Source: an uncultured Collinsella sp.
GTDB taxonomy: Bacteria > Actinomycetota > Coriobacteriia > Coriobacteriales > Coriobacteriaceae
NCBI GenBank assembly: GCA_900768265.1
Contig: CAAGCF010000017.1
Coordinates: 1-8,200 of the forward strand
DNA: 8,200 bases
Reading direction: 5' to 3'
This document shows positions 1-5,946 of the stretch, one piece after another. The notes below the pieces were generated by a model. It ran no database searches. It was not told the DNA's origin and saw only the letters and a list, made by a program, of their open reading frames with translations. Both the position numbers and the translations under genes were made by a program. Position 1 is the first letter of the stretch. The number at the start of each line of letters is the position of its first letter.

Positions 1-4
1 AACC

Positions 5-17
5 ACCACAAAGGGGA
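5..17 (+). repeat. Left arm of the palindrome split by IS copy 1
   Basis: ACCACAAAGGGGA at 5-17 is the exact reverse complement of TCCCCTTTGTGGT at 1478-1490. The three bases between this arm and the IS are CAG (18-20); those between the IS and the other arm are CCG (1475-1477). Removing the IS and one triplet leaves 13-bp arms around a 3-nt apex, which is a hairpin. The leading AACC at 1-4 continues the pattern seen in the intact palindrome at 4371-4404. Confidence 0.75.
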
Positions 18-20
18 CAG

Positions 21-44
21 TGAACTGCCTCCCATTTCTTGGAC
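21..44 (+). repeat. Left terminal inverted repeat of IS copy 1
   Basis: The 24 bases match the reverse complement of 1451-1474 at 18 positions. The matches form three blocks: an outer TGAACTGC, a central CCC and an inner CTTGGAC. The outer block marks the cleavage end and the inner block is the likely transposase-binding core. This fixes the element boundary at base 21 and places the CCACAAAGG sequence outside the element. The inner part overlaps the left-end hairpin at 28-60. Confidence 0.85.
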
Positions 45-64
45 ATCGGGAAATGGGAGGTTTT
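28..64 (+). promoter_or_regulatory. Left-end hairpin with T-run covering the transposase ribosome-binding site
   Basis: Bases 28-38 (CCTCCCATTTC) pair perfectly with 50-60 (GAAATGGGAGG) around an 11-nt loop, and TTTT follows at 61-64. The 3' arm contains GGGAGG at 55-60, the Shine-Dalgarno for orfA at 67. A transcript entering from outside the IS would form the hairpin and either terminate or have its ribosome-binding site masked. A transcript starting inside the left arm would not. This is a known way for insertion sequences to avoid activation by read-through. The pairing is seen directly; the regulatory role is inferred. Confidence 0.7.
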
Positions 65-66
65 CC

Positions 67-564
67 ATGAGTATAGACCTCAGGGTGAAGCACGACCTGG
101 AGTCCAGGAGGCGGGCCGTCGAGCTCTTCGACGCCGGCGTCGGCTGCAAGCCGGCGGCCGAGGCCCTGTCCGTCCCCCGCGAGACCGTGAGAGAATGGCA
201 GTGGGTATACCGGGCGTTCGGAAGCGAGGCGCTGCTGTCCATGGGCGGGAAACAATCCAGGTACACATTCGAGCAGAGGGTCGCCGCGGCGTCGGCCGTG
301 GTCGACGGCGGGATGGCGAAGACCGACGCCATGGCCGAGTTCGGGATCAGGTCGAAGTCCCCGCTGGAGCGCTGGTGCAGGCTCTACCGCGAGGGCGGCG
401 CCGAGGCGCTGCGGCCCCGCCCGAAGGGCAGGCCGAGGGGGTCGAGGTCGAAACCCCGGGCCCGCACCCGCGAGCAGGAGCTCGAGGAGCGCTGCCGCAG
501 GCTCGAGGCCGAGGTCGCCTACCTAAAAAAATTGCGCGCCCTGGTCGAGCGGGACGGGCTCTGA
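67..564 (+). CDS. IS150-group transposase OrfA (DNA-binding protein, unshifted product)
   Basis: This 165-residue protein is the zero-frame product of the element and recognises the IS ends; in this family it can also modulate the full transposase. Residues 12-52 form a first helix-turn-helix (AVELFDAG...KPAAEALSVPRETVREWQ). Residues 66-115 form a second (FEQRVAAASAVVDGG...AEFGIRSKSPLERW). A basic linker rich in RPRPKGRPRG follows, then a heptad-like helix at about 134-160 (QELEERCRRLEAEVAYLKKL) suited to multimerisation. GGGAGG ends 6 nt before the ATG at 67. The length is close to that of IS150 OrfA. The stop codon lies inside the loop of the frameshift-stimulating hairpin. Confidence 0.9.
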   Translation: MSIDLRVKHDLESRRRAVELFDAGVGCKPAAEALSVPRETVREWQWVYRAFGSEALLSMGGKQSRYTFEQRVAAASAVVDGGMAKTDAMAEFGIRSKSPLERWCRLYREGGAEALRPRPKGRPRGSRSKPRARTREQELEERCRRLEAEVAYLKKLRALVERDGL

Positions 565-1436
565 CCAGGGCGGCGGCCGAGGCGGTGAGGGCGCTGCGCG
601 CGGAGGGGCACTCCCTGCGCCACCTGCTGGAGTGCTCGGGGCTCAGGAGGTCGACCTACTACTACGCGCTGGCGCACCCGCGGAGGCCGACCAGGCCCGA
701 GCTGCGCGACGCCGCGGCCGAGATATTCTCGCGCACCGCCAACGGCTGCGGGCACCGGCAGATAGCCATGTGCCTGCGCGCCGAGCTGGGCGCGGTCGTG
801 GCCGACAAGACCGTGCTCAAGATGATGCGCGAGATGGGCATCCGGTGCGGGATACGCCGCCGGGGCTCCCGCCGCCGGTACAGCTCCTACAGGGGGCTCG
901 TGGGGAGCACGTTCGAGAACGTCATCGCGAGGGGCTTCGGCGCCGAGGGGCCGTGGCAGAAGCTCGGCACCGACGTCACCGAGTTCAAGGTCGCCGGCGC
1001 CAAGGCCTACTGGGCCCCGGTGCTCGACTTCTGCACGAAGGAGATCGTGGCGAGCGACATATCGACCTCGCCGGACCTCGCCCAGCAGCACAGGATGCTC
1101 GACCGGCTCCTCGAGGCCCCGCCCGACGGGGCGGCACCGACCATGCACTCGGACATGGGCTGGCAGTACCAGCACGAGTCCTACGCCTCCAGGCTGGAGG
1201 GGGCGGGCATCACCCAGAGCATGTCGCGCAAGGGGAACTGCATCGACAACGCCGCCACCGAGCAGCTCTTCGGCCACGTGAAGGACGAGTTCTACCGCGG
1301 CAGGGAGTGGGGCAGCTTCGGGGACTTCAAGCGCGACCTGGAGGGGTACATAGCCCATTGGAACACGCGGCGCAGGCAGGTAAGATTGAAGGGCCTGACG
1401 CCGGAGGAGTTCCGGAACCAGGCCCTTGCGGCGTAG
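67..1436 (+). CDS. IS150-group transposase OrfAB, made by -1 programmed frameshift
   Basis: This is the full transposase. It is read in the orfA frame to base 531, then slips back one base and continues to the TAG at 1434-1436, giving about 456 residues. The C-terminal part is an rve-type DDE integrase domain that performs strand cleavage and joining. The catalytic residues are visible: Asp in LGTDVTEF (codon 972), Asp in HSDMGWQYQ (codon 1152) and Glu in NAATEQLF (codon 1260), near fusion residues 303, 363 and 399. The D-35-E spacing is exact for IS3-family enzymes. The HTH_21-like region (RRSTYYYAL) and the C-terminal YNTRR-like WNTRRRQVRLKGLTPEEFR motif are also present. No internal stop interrupts the orfB frame. 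The orfB frame is also open upstream of the slip site, but that part has no protein-like character and is a shadow of orfA. Confidence 0.9.
525..572 (+). promoter_or_regulatory. -1 ribosomal frameshift signal (slippery heptamer plus stem-loop)
   Basis: A_AAA_AAA spans 525-531 and is correctly phased in the orfA frame (CTA AAA AAA). Five bases later, CGCCCTGGTC (537-546) pairs perfectly with GACCAGGGCG (563-572), a 10-bp GC-rich stem with a 16-nt loop holding the orfA stop codon. Slippage by -1 joins YLKK directly to the orfB frame. Heptamer type, phase, spacer and stem all match the signal described for IS150 and related IS3-family elements. Confidence 0.92.
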
Positions 1437-1450
1437 TCGCTATTTATTCA

Positions 1451-1474
1451 GTCCAAGTTTCGGGGCGCAGTTCA
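1451..1474 (-). repeat. Right terminal inverted repeat of IS copy 1
   Basis: On the minus strand it reads TGAACTGC, two bases, CCC, four bases, then CTTGGAC, pairing with 21-44 at 18 of 24 positions. The same right end recurs without change at 8103-8126 in copy 2, while the sequence just outside differs. That supports base 1474 as the true end. Confidence 0.85.
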
Positions 1475-1477
1475 CCG

Positions 1478-1490
1478 TCCCCTTTGTGGT
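1478..1490 (+). repeat. Right arm of the palindrome split by IS copy 1
   Basis: TCCCCTTTGTGGT is perfectly complementary to 5-17. Unlike the intact copy at 4388-4404, it is followed by AGCTCGCG and not by GGTTTT. The T-tract that would complete a terminator in this direction is therefore missing or was never present. Confidence 0.72.
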
Positions 1491-1576
1491 AGCTCGCGAG
1501 CATGACGTGAGCGACATCTAGGTTTTTTGAAGCAAATACGACACGTACGCTAACTCCCTTCAACAAGGAGGACCCT
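1491..1576 (+). other. Short leader of mgtA between the IS-split palindrome and the start codon
   Basis: Only 86 bases separate the palindrome arm from the mgtA ATG. They contain a perfect 10-bp palindrome GCTCGCGAGC (1492-1501), a T6 run (1523-1528) and the ribosome-binding site AAGGAGGA (1565-1572). TTGAAG (1527-1532) with TAACTC (1551-1556) at 18-bp spacing is a weak promoter candidate that I do not trust. There is no room for a long Mg2+-sensing leader or an M-box riboswitch unless it lies beyond the IS. Confidence 0.45.
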
Positions 1577-4336
1577 ATGCTGATGCTCAAAACCGCCACG
1601 GTACTCGAAGCCATCTCCAAGCGCCGCCGCACGGCGCGCCCCGCCGCTCATACCGGCATGTCCAAGAACACCATATTCGCCGCCACCCATAGCGCCGAGG
1701 ATGCCCTCGTGCTGCTCGACGCCATAGCCGACGGCCTCACCGCCGAGCACGCCGCCGAGCGCCTGAGCGCCGTCGGCCCCAACACCATCGAAGCGCCGAC
1801 CAAGACGCTCGCCCGCCGCATCGCCGACGCGTTCGTCGATCCCTTCGCTGGTATCCTCGCCGCCCTCGCACTGGTCTCGCTCTACATCGACGTGCTCGCC
1901 GTGCCCGAGCTGCAGCGTGACCCCTCCACGGTCATCGTCATCGGCATCATGCTGCTGGTATCGGGCGGCATGAAGTTTATCCAGGAAGCCCGCAGCGACA
2001 ATGCGGCCGAGGCCCTTAAGGACCTGGTCTCCAACACCTGCTGTGCCCTGCGCGACGGCGAGCGCGTCGAGATCCCCTTCGATGAGCTCGTCCCCGGCGA
2101 TGTAATCCGCCTCTCTGCCGGCGACATGGTGCCGGCCGATGCCCGCATCATCACCGCGCGCGACCTGTTTGTGATCGAGTCCGCACTCACCGGCGAGAGC
2201 GAGGCCGTCGAGAAGACCGCTGCCGCCGCGGGCGCCGACAGCTCCGCGCTACCACTCTCTGCCTGCAAGAACATCGTCTTTACCGGCACCTCCGTGCAAA
2301 ACGGCACCGCCATGGCGCTTGTCGTTGCCACCGGCTCGGACACCTACCTGGGCGGCATCGCCAAGATGCTCAACGGACGCGGCGAGAAGAGCGCGTTTGA
2401 CCGCGGCGTCTCGAGCGTCTCCATGCTGCTCGTGCGCCTCATGCTCGTTATGGCGCCGGCGGTCTTTGCCATCAACGCCGCCACCAAGGGCAACGTCATC
2501 GATGCGCTGTTGTTCGCCACGAGCGTGGCCGTGGGCATCACGCCGCAGATGCTTCCCGTCATCGTGACCACGAGCCTGTCGCAGGGCGCCAAGGACCTCG
2601 CCCGCCGCCAGGTTATCGTCAAGGAGCTGCCGGCGATCCAAAACCTCGGCGCGATGGACGTCCTGTGCTGCGACAAGACCGGCACCCTCACCGAAGACCG
2701 CATCGTGCTCGAGCGCTACCTCAACACCGACGGCAACGAGGATGCGCGCGTGCTGCGCCATGCGTTTTTGAACAGCTTCTTCCAGACCGGCCTCAAAAAC
2801 CTTATCGACCTGGCCGTCATCGACCGTGCCGATGTGACGCCCTCGACCGTCGTGCCCGATTCTATGCTGGGCCAGAGCCTGCGCGACCGCTATACCAAGG
2901 TCGACGAGGTGCCCTTCGATTTCTCGCGCCGTCGCCTGAGCGTAGTTGTCGCCGACGCCCAGGGCAAAACCCAGATGGTCACCAAGGGGGCTGCCGAGGA
3001 AATGCTCGAGATCTGCTCCTTTGTCGAGGTCGACGGCGCCGCCCAGCCGTTCACCGAAGATAAGCTCGCCCAGATTCGCAAGCAGGTCGCCGGGCTCAAC
3101 GCCGAGGGCCTGCGCGTGATTGCCGTGGCGCAGAAGACCAATCCGCGCTGCGTGGGCGAATTTGGCATCGCCGACGAGTGCGACATGGTGCTGATGGGCT
3201 TTTTGGCCTTCCTCGATCCGCCCAAGGCGAGTGCCACGGGCGCCGTCGCCACCCTCGAGGCCAAGGGCGTCGCCGTTAAGGTCCTGACCGGCGATAACGA
3301 CCGTGTCGCCGCCACCATCTGCGAGCAGATCGGTATCGACGCGAGCAACGTCTTGCTGGGCTCCGAGATCGATGCGCTCGACGATGCCGAGCTTGCCGAG
3401 CGCGCCGAGCACACCCACCTCTTCGCCAAGCTCTCGCCACTGCAGAAGGCGCGCCTGGTGCGCGTCATGCGCGAGCTGCTCGACCACACTGTGGGCTTTA
3501 TGGGCGACGGCATCAACGACGCCGCCGCCATGCGTGCGAGCGACTGCGGCATCTCGGTCGATTCCGCCGTCGACATCGCCAAGGAATCCGCCGATATCAT
3601 CTTGCTCCAGAAGGACCTGGGCGTGCTCGAGCGCGGCATCATCGAAGGCCGCCGCACCTACGGCAACCTACTCAAGTACCTCAAGACCACGGTGAGCTCC
3701 AACTTTGGCAACGTGCTATCCGTGACCGTCGCGAGCCTGTTCTTGCCGTTCTTGCCCATGAGCGCTCTGCAGCTGGTGCTGCTGTCGCTGGTCTACGAGA
3801 TCGTGTGCATCGCGCTGCCGTGGGACACCGTCGACGACGCCTGGACCGTCCGTCCGCGCGCCTGGGACGCCGCGTCCATTCAGGGCTTTATGCTCGAGCT
3901 GGGCCCCGTGAGCTCGCTGTTTGACATCGTGACCTTCGCCGCGCTCTTCTTTGTGGTGTGCCCCGCCACCGTGGGCGCGAGCTGGGCAAAGCTTGCCGCC
4001 GCGGGCAACGTCGCGGGCATGACGACCTTCGCCGCAATCTTCCAGAGCGGCTGGTTTGTCGAGTCCATGTGGTCGCAGACGCTCGTAATCCACATGCTGC
4101 GCTCCCCGCGCCTACCGAGCCTGCGCGACCACGCCGCGCCCGCGCTGTGCCTCCTCACCGTGCTGGGCCTGGTGCTCGTCACTTGGCTGCCGGCAAGCCC
4201 CATCGCCGATGCGCTGGGTCTCATGCCGCTGCCGCCAATCTTCTTCGCGCTGCTCATCGGCATTGTCGCCGCCTACATCGCGCTCACCCAACTGGCCAAG
4301 CGCCGCTACATCGCCCGCCACGGCGAGCTGCTTTAG
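1577..4336 (+). CDS. mgtA: MgtA-type magnesium-transporting P-type ATPase (P3B)
   Basis: This 919-residue inner-membrane pump should import Mg2+ at the cost of ATP, through an aspartyl-phosphate intermediate. Visible landmarks in order are FIQEARS at 134-140, the actuator loop TGES at 205-208, the M4 motif TPQMLP at 322-327, the phosphorylation site DKTGT with Asp366, the nucleotide-binding KGA at 470-472, TGDN at 571-574 and the hinge GDGIND at 643-648. A long C-terminal membrane region follows, with SSNFGN, FLPFLPM, FQSGWFVESMWSQTLVIHM and a final YIALTQLAKR. This C-terminal region aligns closely with E. coli MgtA as I remember it (898 residues). The ATG at 1577 is chosen because AAGGAGGA lies 4 nt upstream. 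Oddities are Gln324 in place of the Glu I expect in TPEMLP, and YEIVC (740-744) in place of YDVSQ. The gene stands alone and converges on the terminator at 4371. A related cation such as Ni2+ is possible. Confidence 0.9.
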   Translation: MLMLKTATVLEAISKRRRTARPAAHTGMSKNTIFAATHSAEDALVLLDAIADGLTAEHAAERLSAVGPNTIEAPTKTLARRIADAFVDPFAGILAALALVSLYIDVLAVPELQRDPSTVIVIGIMLLVSGGMKFIQEARSDNAAEALKDLVSNTCCALRDGERVEIPFDELVPGDVIRLSAGDMVPADARIITARDLFVIESALTGESEAVEKTAAAAGADSSALPLSACKNIVFTGTSVQNGTAMALVVATGSDTYLGGIAKMLNGRGEKSAFDRGVSSVSMLLVRLMLVMAPAVFAINAATKGNVIDALLFATSVAVGITPQMLPVIVTTSLSQGAKDLARRQVIVKELPAIQNLGAMDVLCCDKTGTLTEDRIVLERYLNTDGNEDARVLRHAFLNSFFQTGLKNLIDLAVIDRADVTPSTVVPDSMLGQSLRDRYTKVDEVPFDFSRRRLSVVVADAQGKTQMVTKGAAEEMLEICSFVEVDGAAQPFTEDKLAQIRKQVAGLNAEGLRVIAVAQKTNPRCVGEFGIADECDMVLMGFLAFLDPPKASATGAVATLEAKGVAVKVLTGDNDRVAATICEQIGIDASNVLLGSEIDALDDAELAERAEHTHLFAKLSPLQKARLVRVMRELLDHTVGFMGDGINDAAAMRASDCGISVDSAVDIAKESADIILLQKDLGVLERGIIEGRRTYGNLLKYLKTTVSSNFGNVLSVTVASLFLPFLPMSALQLVLLSLVYEIVCIALPWDTVDDAWTVRPRAWDAASIQGFMLELGPVSSLFDIVTFAALFFVVCPATVGASWAKLAAAGNVAGMTTFAAIFQSGWFVESMWSQTLVIHMLRSPRLPSLRDHAAPALCLLTVLGLVLVTWLPASPIADALGLMPLPPIFFALLIGIVAAYIALTQLAKRRYIARHGELL

Positions 4337-4370
4337 CACGGTGAGCCGCCACAGTAGACAGCCCAAGGGC

Positions 4371-4404
4371 AAAACCACCACAAAGGCGCCTTTGTGGTGG
4401 TTTT
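4371..4404. terminator. Perfect 34-bp palindromic bidirectional terminator
   Basis: The arms AAAACCACCACAAAGGC and GCCTTTGTGGTGGTTTT are exact reverse complements, so either strand gives a GC-rich stem followed by TTTT. It lies between the stop of mgtA (4336) and the stop of the convergent lipoprotein gene (4411), where a shared terminator is expected. The same CCACCACAAAGG arm occurs beside both IS copies, so it belongs to a repeated family. This copy has no IS and no C-N-G centre. Confidence 0.88.
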
Positions 4405-4410
4405 GGTGCG

Positions 4411-5097
4411 CTACGAGGCATTGGTCAGGCGGCTCCAGAGTTCGTCAATATCGATTTGGTCGCCGCCGCTCAGATAACCGGTGTGAATAAAAGACTCACT
4501 ATAGATATAGATGTCATGCGCGCTGTCGCCATCATCTTCGGTGTCGTAGGCCGAAATCACGTAACGGCTGCCGTCGAGCGCCTTGACCAGCCAATACACG
4601 GAATCGTCGATTGTGCACTTCTCCTGCACTATCGCCGCATCGCCGATTGCGCCGGTAAGCGCACGATCGCCCGTCGTATAGCCGCCCACCGAGAGCAAAA
4701 TCGCCACGCTATCGTCTCCGCCGCCCGGCTCAAGTTCCTCGTACTCGGACTCCGAAAGCGGTATCGCGCTGTTCGCAAGTTCGTCCACGTCATCCGAAAT
4801 CTTAGAAAAGGTAAAAGCGAAAAGTCCCGCGTCATCGGCGGCACCGTAGCCCACGCTCTCGCCTTGCCACTCATAGTTTTGATGCTTGAGCAGGCGCACC
4901 AGGTCGGCGCCGTCCAAGTTGATCGCAGCATAGACCGTCACGTTGGCGTTGTCGTCTACACAGGCGGCGTCCGCCGTGGTCGCCTTCTTGGCACCGCCCG
5001 CGCCGCCCAATCCGCCCGAGCAGCCAGCCAGCGCACAAGCCAGCGCACCCGCGCCTGCCACAAAGGCCGCACGGTTCATCGTCACTTCATTCATCAT
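4411..5097 (-). CDS. Putative lipoprotein, paralogue of the upstream gene
   Basis: I do not recognise this 228-residue protein as a named family. The N-terminus (MNRAAFVAGAGALACALAGC) is a lipoprotein signal peptide with lipobox LAGC. Cys26 is the predicted lipidation site, so the protein should be anchored to the outer face of the membrane. The mature part starts with a flexible Gly/Ala linker and is acidic. It contains LLKHQNYEWQ, ILLSVGGYTTGDRALTGA, YWLVKALDGSRYVI and a C-terminal TGYLSGGDQIDIDELWSRL. These blocks correspond in order to the protein encoded at 5873-5133, which points to tandem duplication. GAGGAA lies 5 nt before the first of two adjacent ATGs (5097). A start at Met7 would also keep the signal peptide. 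It is the last gene of the minus-strand run, 35 bp after its paralogue, and ends at the terminator 4371-4404. Confidence 0.8.
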   Translation of the reverse strand: MMNEVTMNRAAFVAGAGALACALAGCSGGLGGAGGAKKATTADAACVDDNANVTVYAAINLDGADLVRLLKHQNYEWQGESVGYGAADDAGLFAFTFSKISDDVDELANSAIPLSESEYEELEPGGGDDSVAILLSVGGYTTGDRALTGAIGDAAIVQEKCTIDDSVYWLVKALDGSRYVISAYDTEDDGDSAHDIYIYSESFIHTGYLSGGDQIDIDELWSRLTNAS

Positions 5098-5132
5098 GTT
5101 CGTTCCTCGCTATGGTATTGGCCACGTCGCAC

Positions 5133-5873
5133 CTAGCCGAGCGCGCGTCCAGTCTTTTCCTGCCAAAATTCGTCTATCGTCGGAGCACCGCCGCCCTGGG
5201 TAAACCTACCGGTCTTGATAGCCTCCTCGGTAATAAGATCCAAACGGTAGTCACCGTTTTCCATCGGGCTCACCATGGCAACGTGCCGCGCCATGTTGGA
5301 ACCGTATACGCATGCGATCCATGAGCCCGAAGTAATCTGCGCCCGGTCCTCGACCGGCACGGAAAAGCCCGCGATAACATCCTCGCAGCTCGAATAGCCC
5401 GAAAGTTGCAGCGTGAACATCACGGTGCTTCCGGTGCCGCCCTTGTCGAGCTTTCCGATTTCGTCCTCGCCGAGCCATTCGGTCGCGCCGTCCTTGCTGA
5501 TATTGCAGACGCTGAGCACGTGTCCCGCCTCGTCCTCGTACATCTCGAGCGCGTCTTGCCAGGTATAGCCCTGCTGCGAGGCAAACTCCTGCAACTGCCA
5601 GCCCTTAAGCTCGAGGAGCGCCGCGATGCTGATGTTGCGGTGCGCATCCCAGCAATCATCCGACCACGTATCGAACGCATCCGCCGAGCCGCTGTCCGCG
5701 TCGCCGGAATCGCCCGACGTCGCACCCGCGTCCATCCTGTCCTTTACCGGGCGGTCGTCGTTAAAACCCGTCGCATCCTGCGTCCGCTGTCCGCCGCACC
5801 CCACAAGCGTCAGCAGCGCCGTTCCCGCCGCCGCGACAAATGCCGTGCGCGAAAGTACCGTCTCCCTCATCAT
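5133..5873 (-). CDS. Putative lipoprotein, paralogue of the downstream gene
   Basis: This is a 246-residue protein from the adjacent ATG pair at 5873/5870, preceded by GGGAAAGGA. The frame stays open upstream to 5993, but those 40 residues overlap the preceding gene and would bury the signal peptide, so the shorter start is preferred. The signal LSRTAFVAAAGTALLTLVGC ends in lipobox LVGC with Cys26, the same position as in its paralogue. An acidic Gly/Ser/Asp-rich linker follows (about 40-70), then a folded region with FASQQGYTWQ, VMFTLQLSGYSSCEDVIAGF, WIACVYGSNMARHVAMV and the C-terminal TGRFTQGGGAPTIDEFW. These blocks match the neighbour at 5097-4411 in the same order but are well diverged. 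No catalytic motif is visible; a surface-exposed binding or structural role is only a guess. Confidence 0.8.
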   Translation of the reverse strand: MMRETVLSRTAFVAAAGTALLTLVGCGGQRTQDATGFNDDRPVKDRMDAGATSGDSGDADSGSADAFDTWSDDCWDAHRNISIAALLELKGWQLQEFASQQGYTWQDALEMYEDEAGHVLSVCNISKDGATEWLGEDEIGKLDKGGTGSTVMFTLQLSGYSSCEDVIAGFSVPVEDRAQITSGSWIACVYGSNMARHVAMVSPMENGDYRLDLITEEAIKTGRFTQGGGAPTIDEFWQEKTGRALG

Positions 5874-5946
5874 TGTTCCTTTCCCGTTCTTTAGCACAAT
5901 GCCGAGAAACACACCCGGCATCGATTCACACATAAGCCACCCCACG

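Larger units (their letters stand above)
21..1474 (+). mobile_element. Complete IS3-family (IS150-group) insertion sequence, copy 1
   Basis: This is a 1454-bp element bounded by TGAACTGC at the left and GCAGTTCA at the right, so it has the TG...CA termini usual for the IS3 family. It carries orfA and a -1 frame orfB with a DDE integrase domain. OrfA has two helix-turn-helix units and ends in YLKKLRAL, which resembles IS150 OrfA (YLKKLKAL), so the IS150 group is the best placement. The coding frames look intact and the frameshift signal is present, so the copy is probably active or recently active. It uses AGG for arginine often, whereas the resident genes prefer CGC/CGT, which fits an acquired element. 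It sits inside a palindrome whose arms lie at 5-17 and 1478-1490. A second copy begins at 8103 in the opposite orientation. Confidence 0.93.

Noticed and set aside
5..28. Reading the IS ends as 24-bp repeats ACCACAAAGGGGAC...GTGAACTGC
   Set aside because: Copy 2 differs from copy 1 just outside TGAACTGC. The inward-extending match to CTTGGAC and the TG/CA termini place the ends at 21 and 1474. The alternative is not fully excluded, because no exact target duplication is visible.
39..1436. A single long open frame across the IS, starting at 39
   Set aside because: Before base 531 this frame is an out-of-phase, arginine-rich shadow of orfA, and its start lies inside the left hairpin loop. Only the part after the slip site encodes transposase.
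632..1492. A long plus-strand frame overlapping orfB
   Set aside because: Its translation is low-complexity Arg/Ala/Gly-rich, as expected for a shifted frame in high-GC DNA. orfB carries the DDE motifs.
2249..3487. A 412-codon minus-strand frame opposite mgtA
   Set aside because: It is antisense to the conserved catalytic core, has His/Asp/Gly-rich composition and no recognisable domain, and is a GC-driven shadow.
5899..5921. Small inverted repeat ATGCCG...CGGCAT between the zinc-ribbon and lipoprotein genes
   Set aside because: The stem is only 6 bp with an 11-nt loop and no T-tract follows on the minus strand, so it is not supported as a terminator or attenuator.
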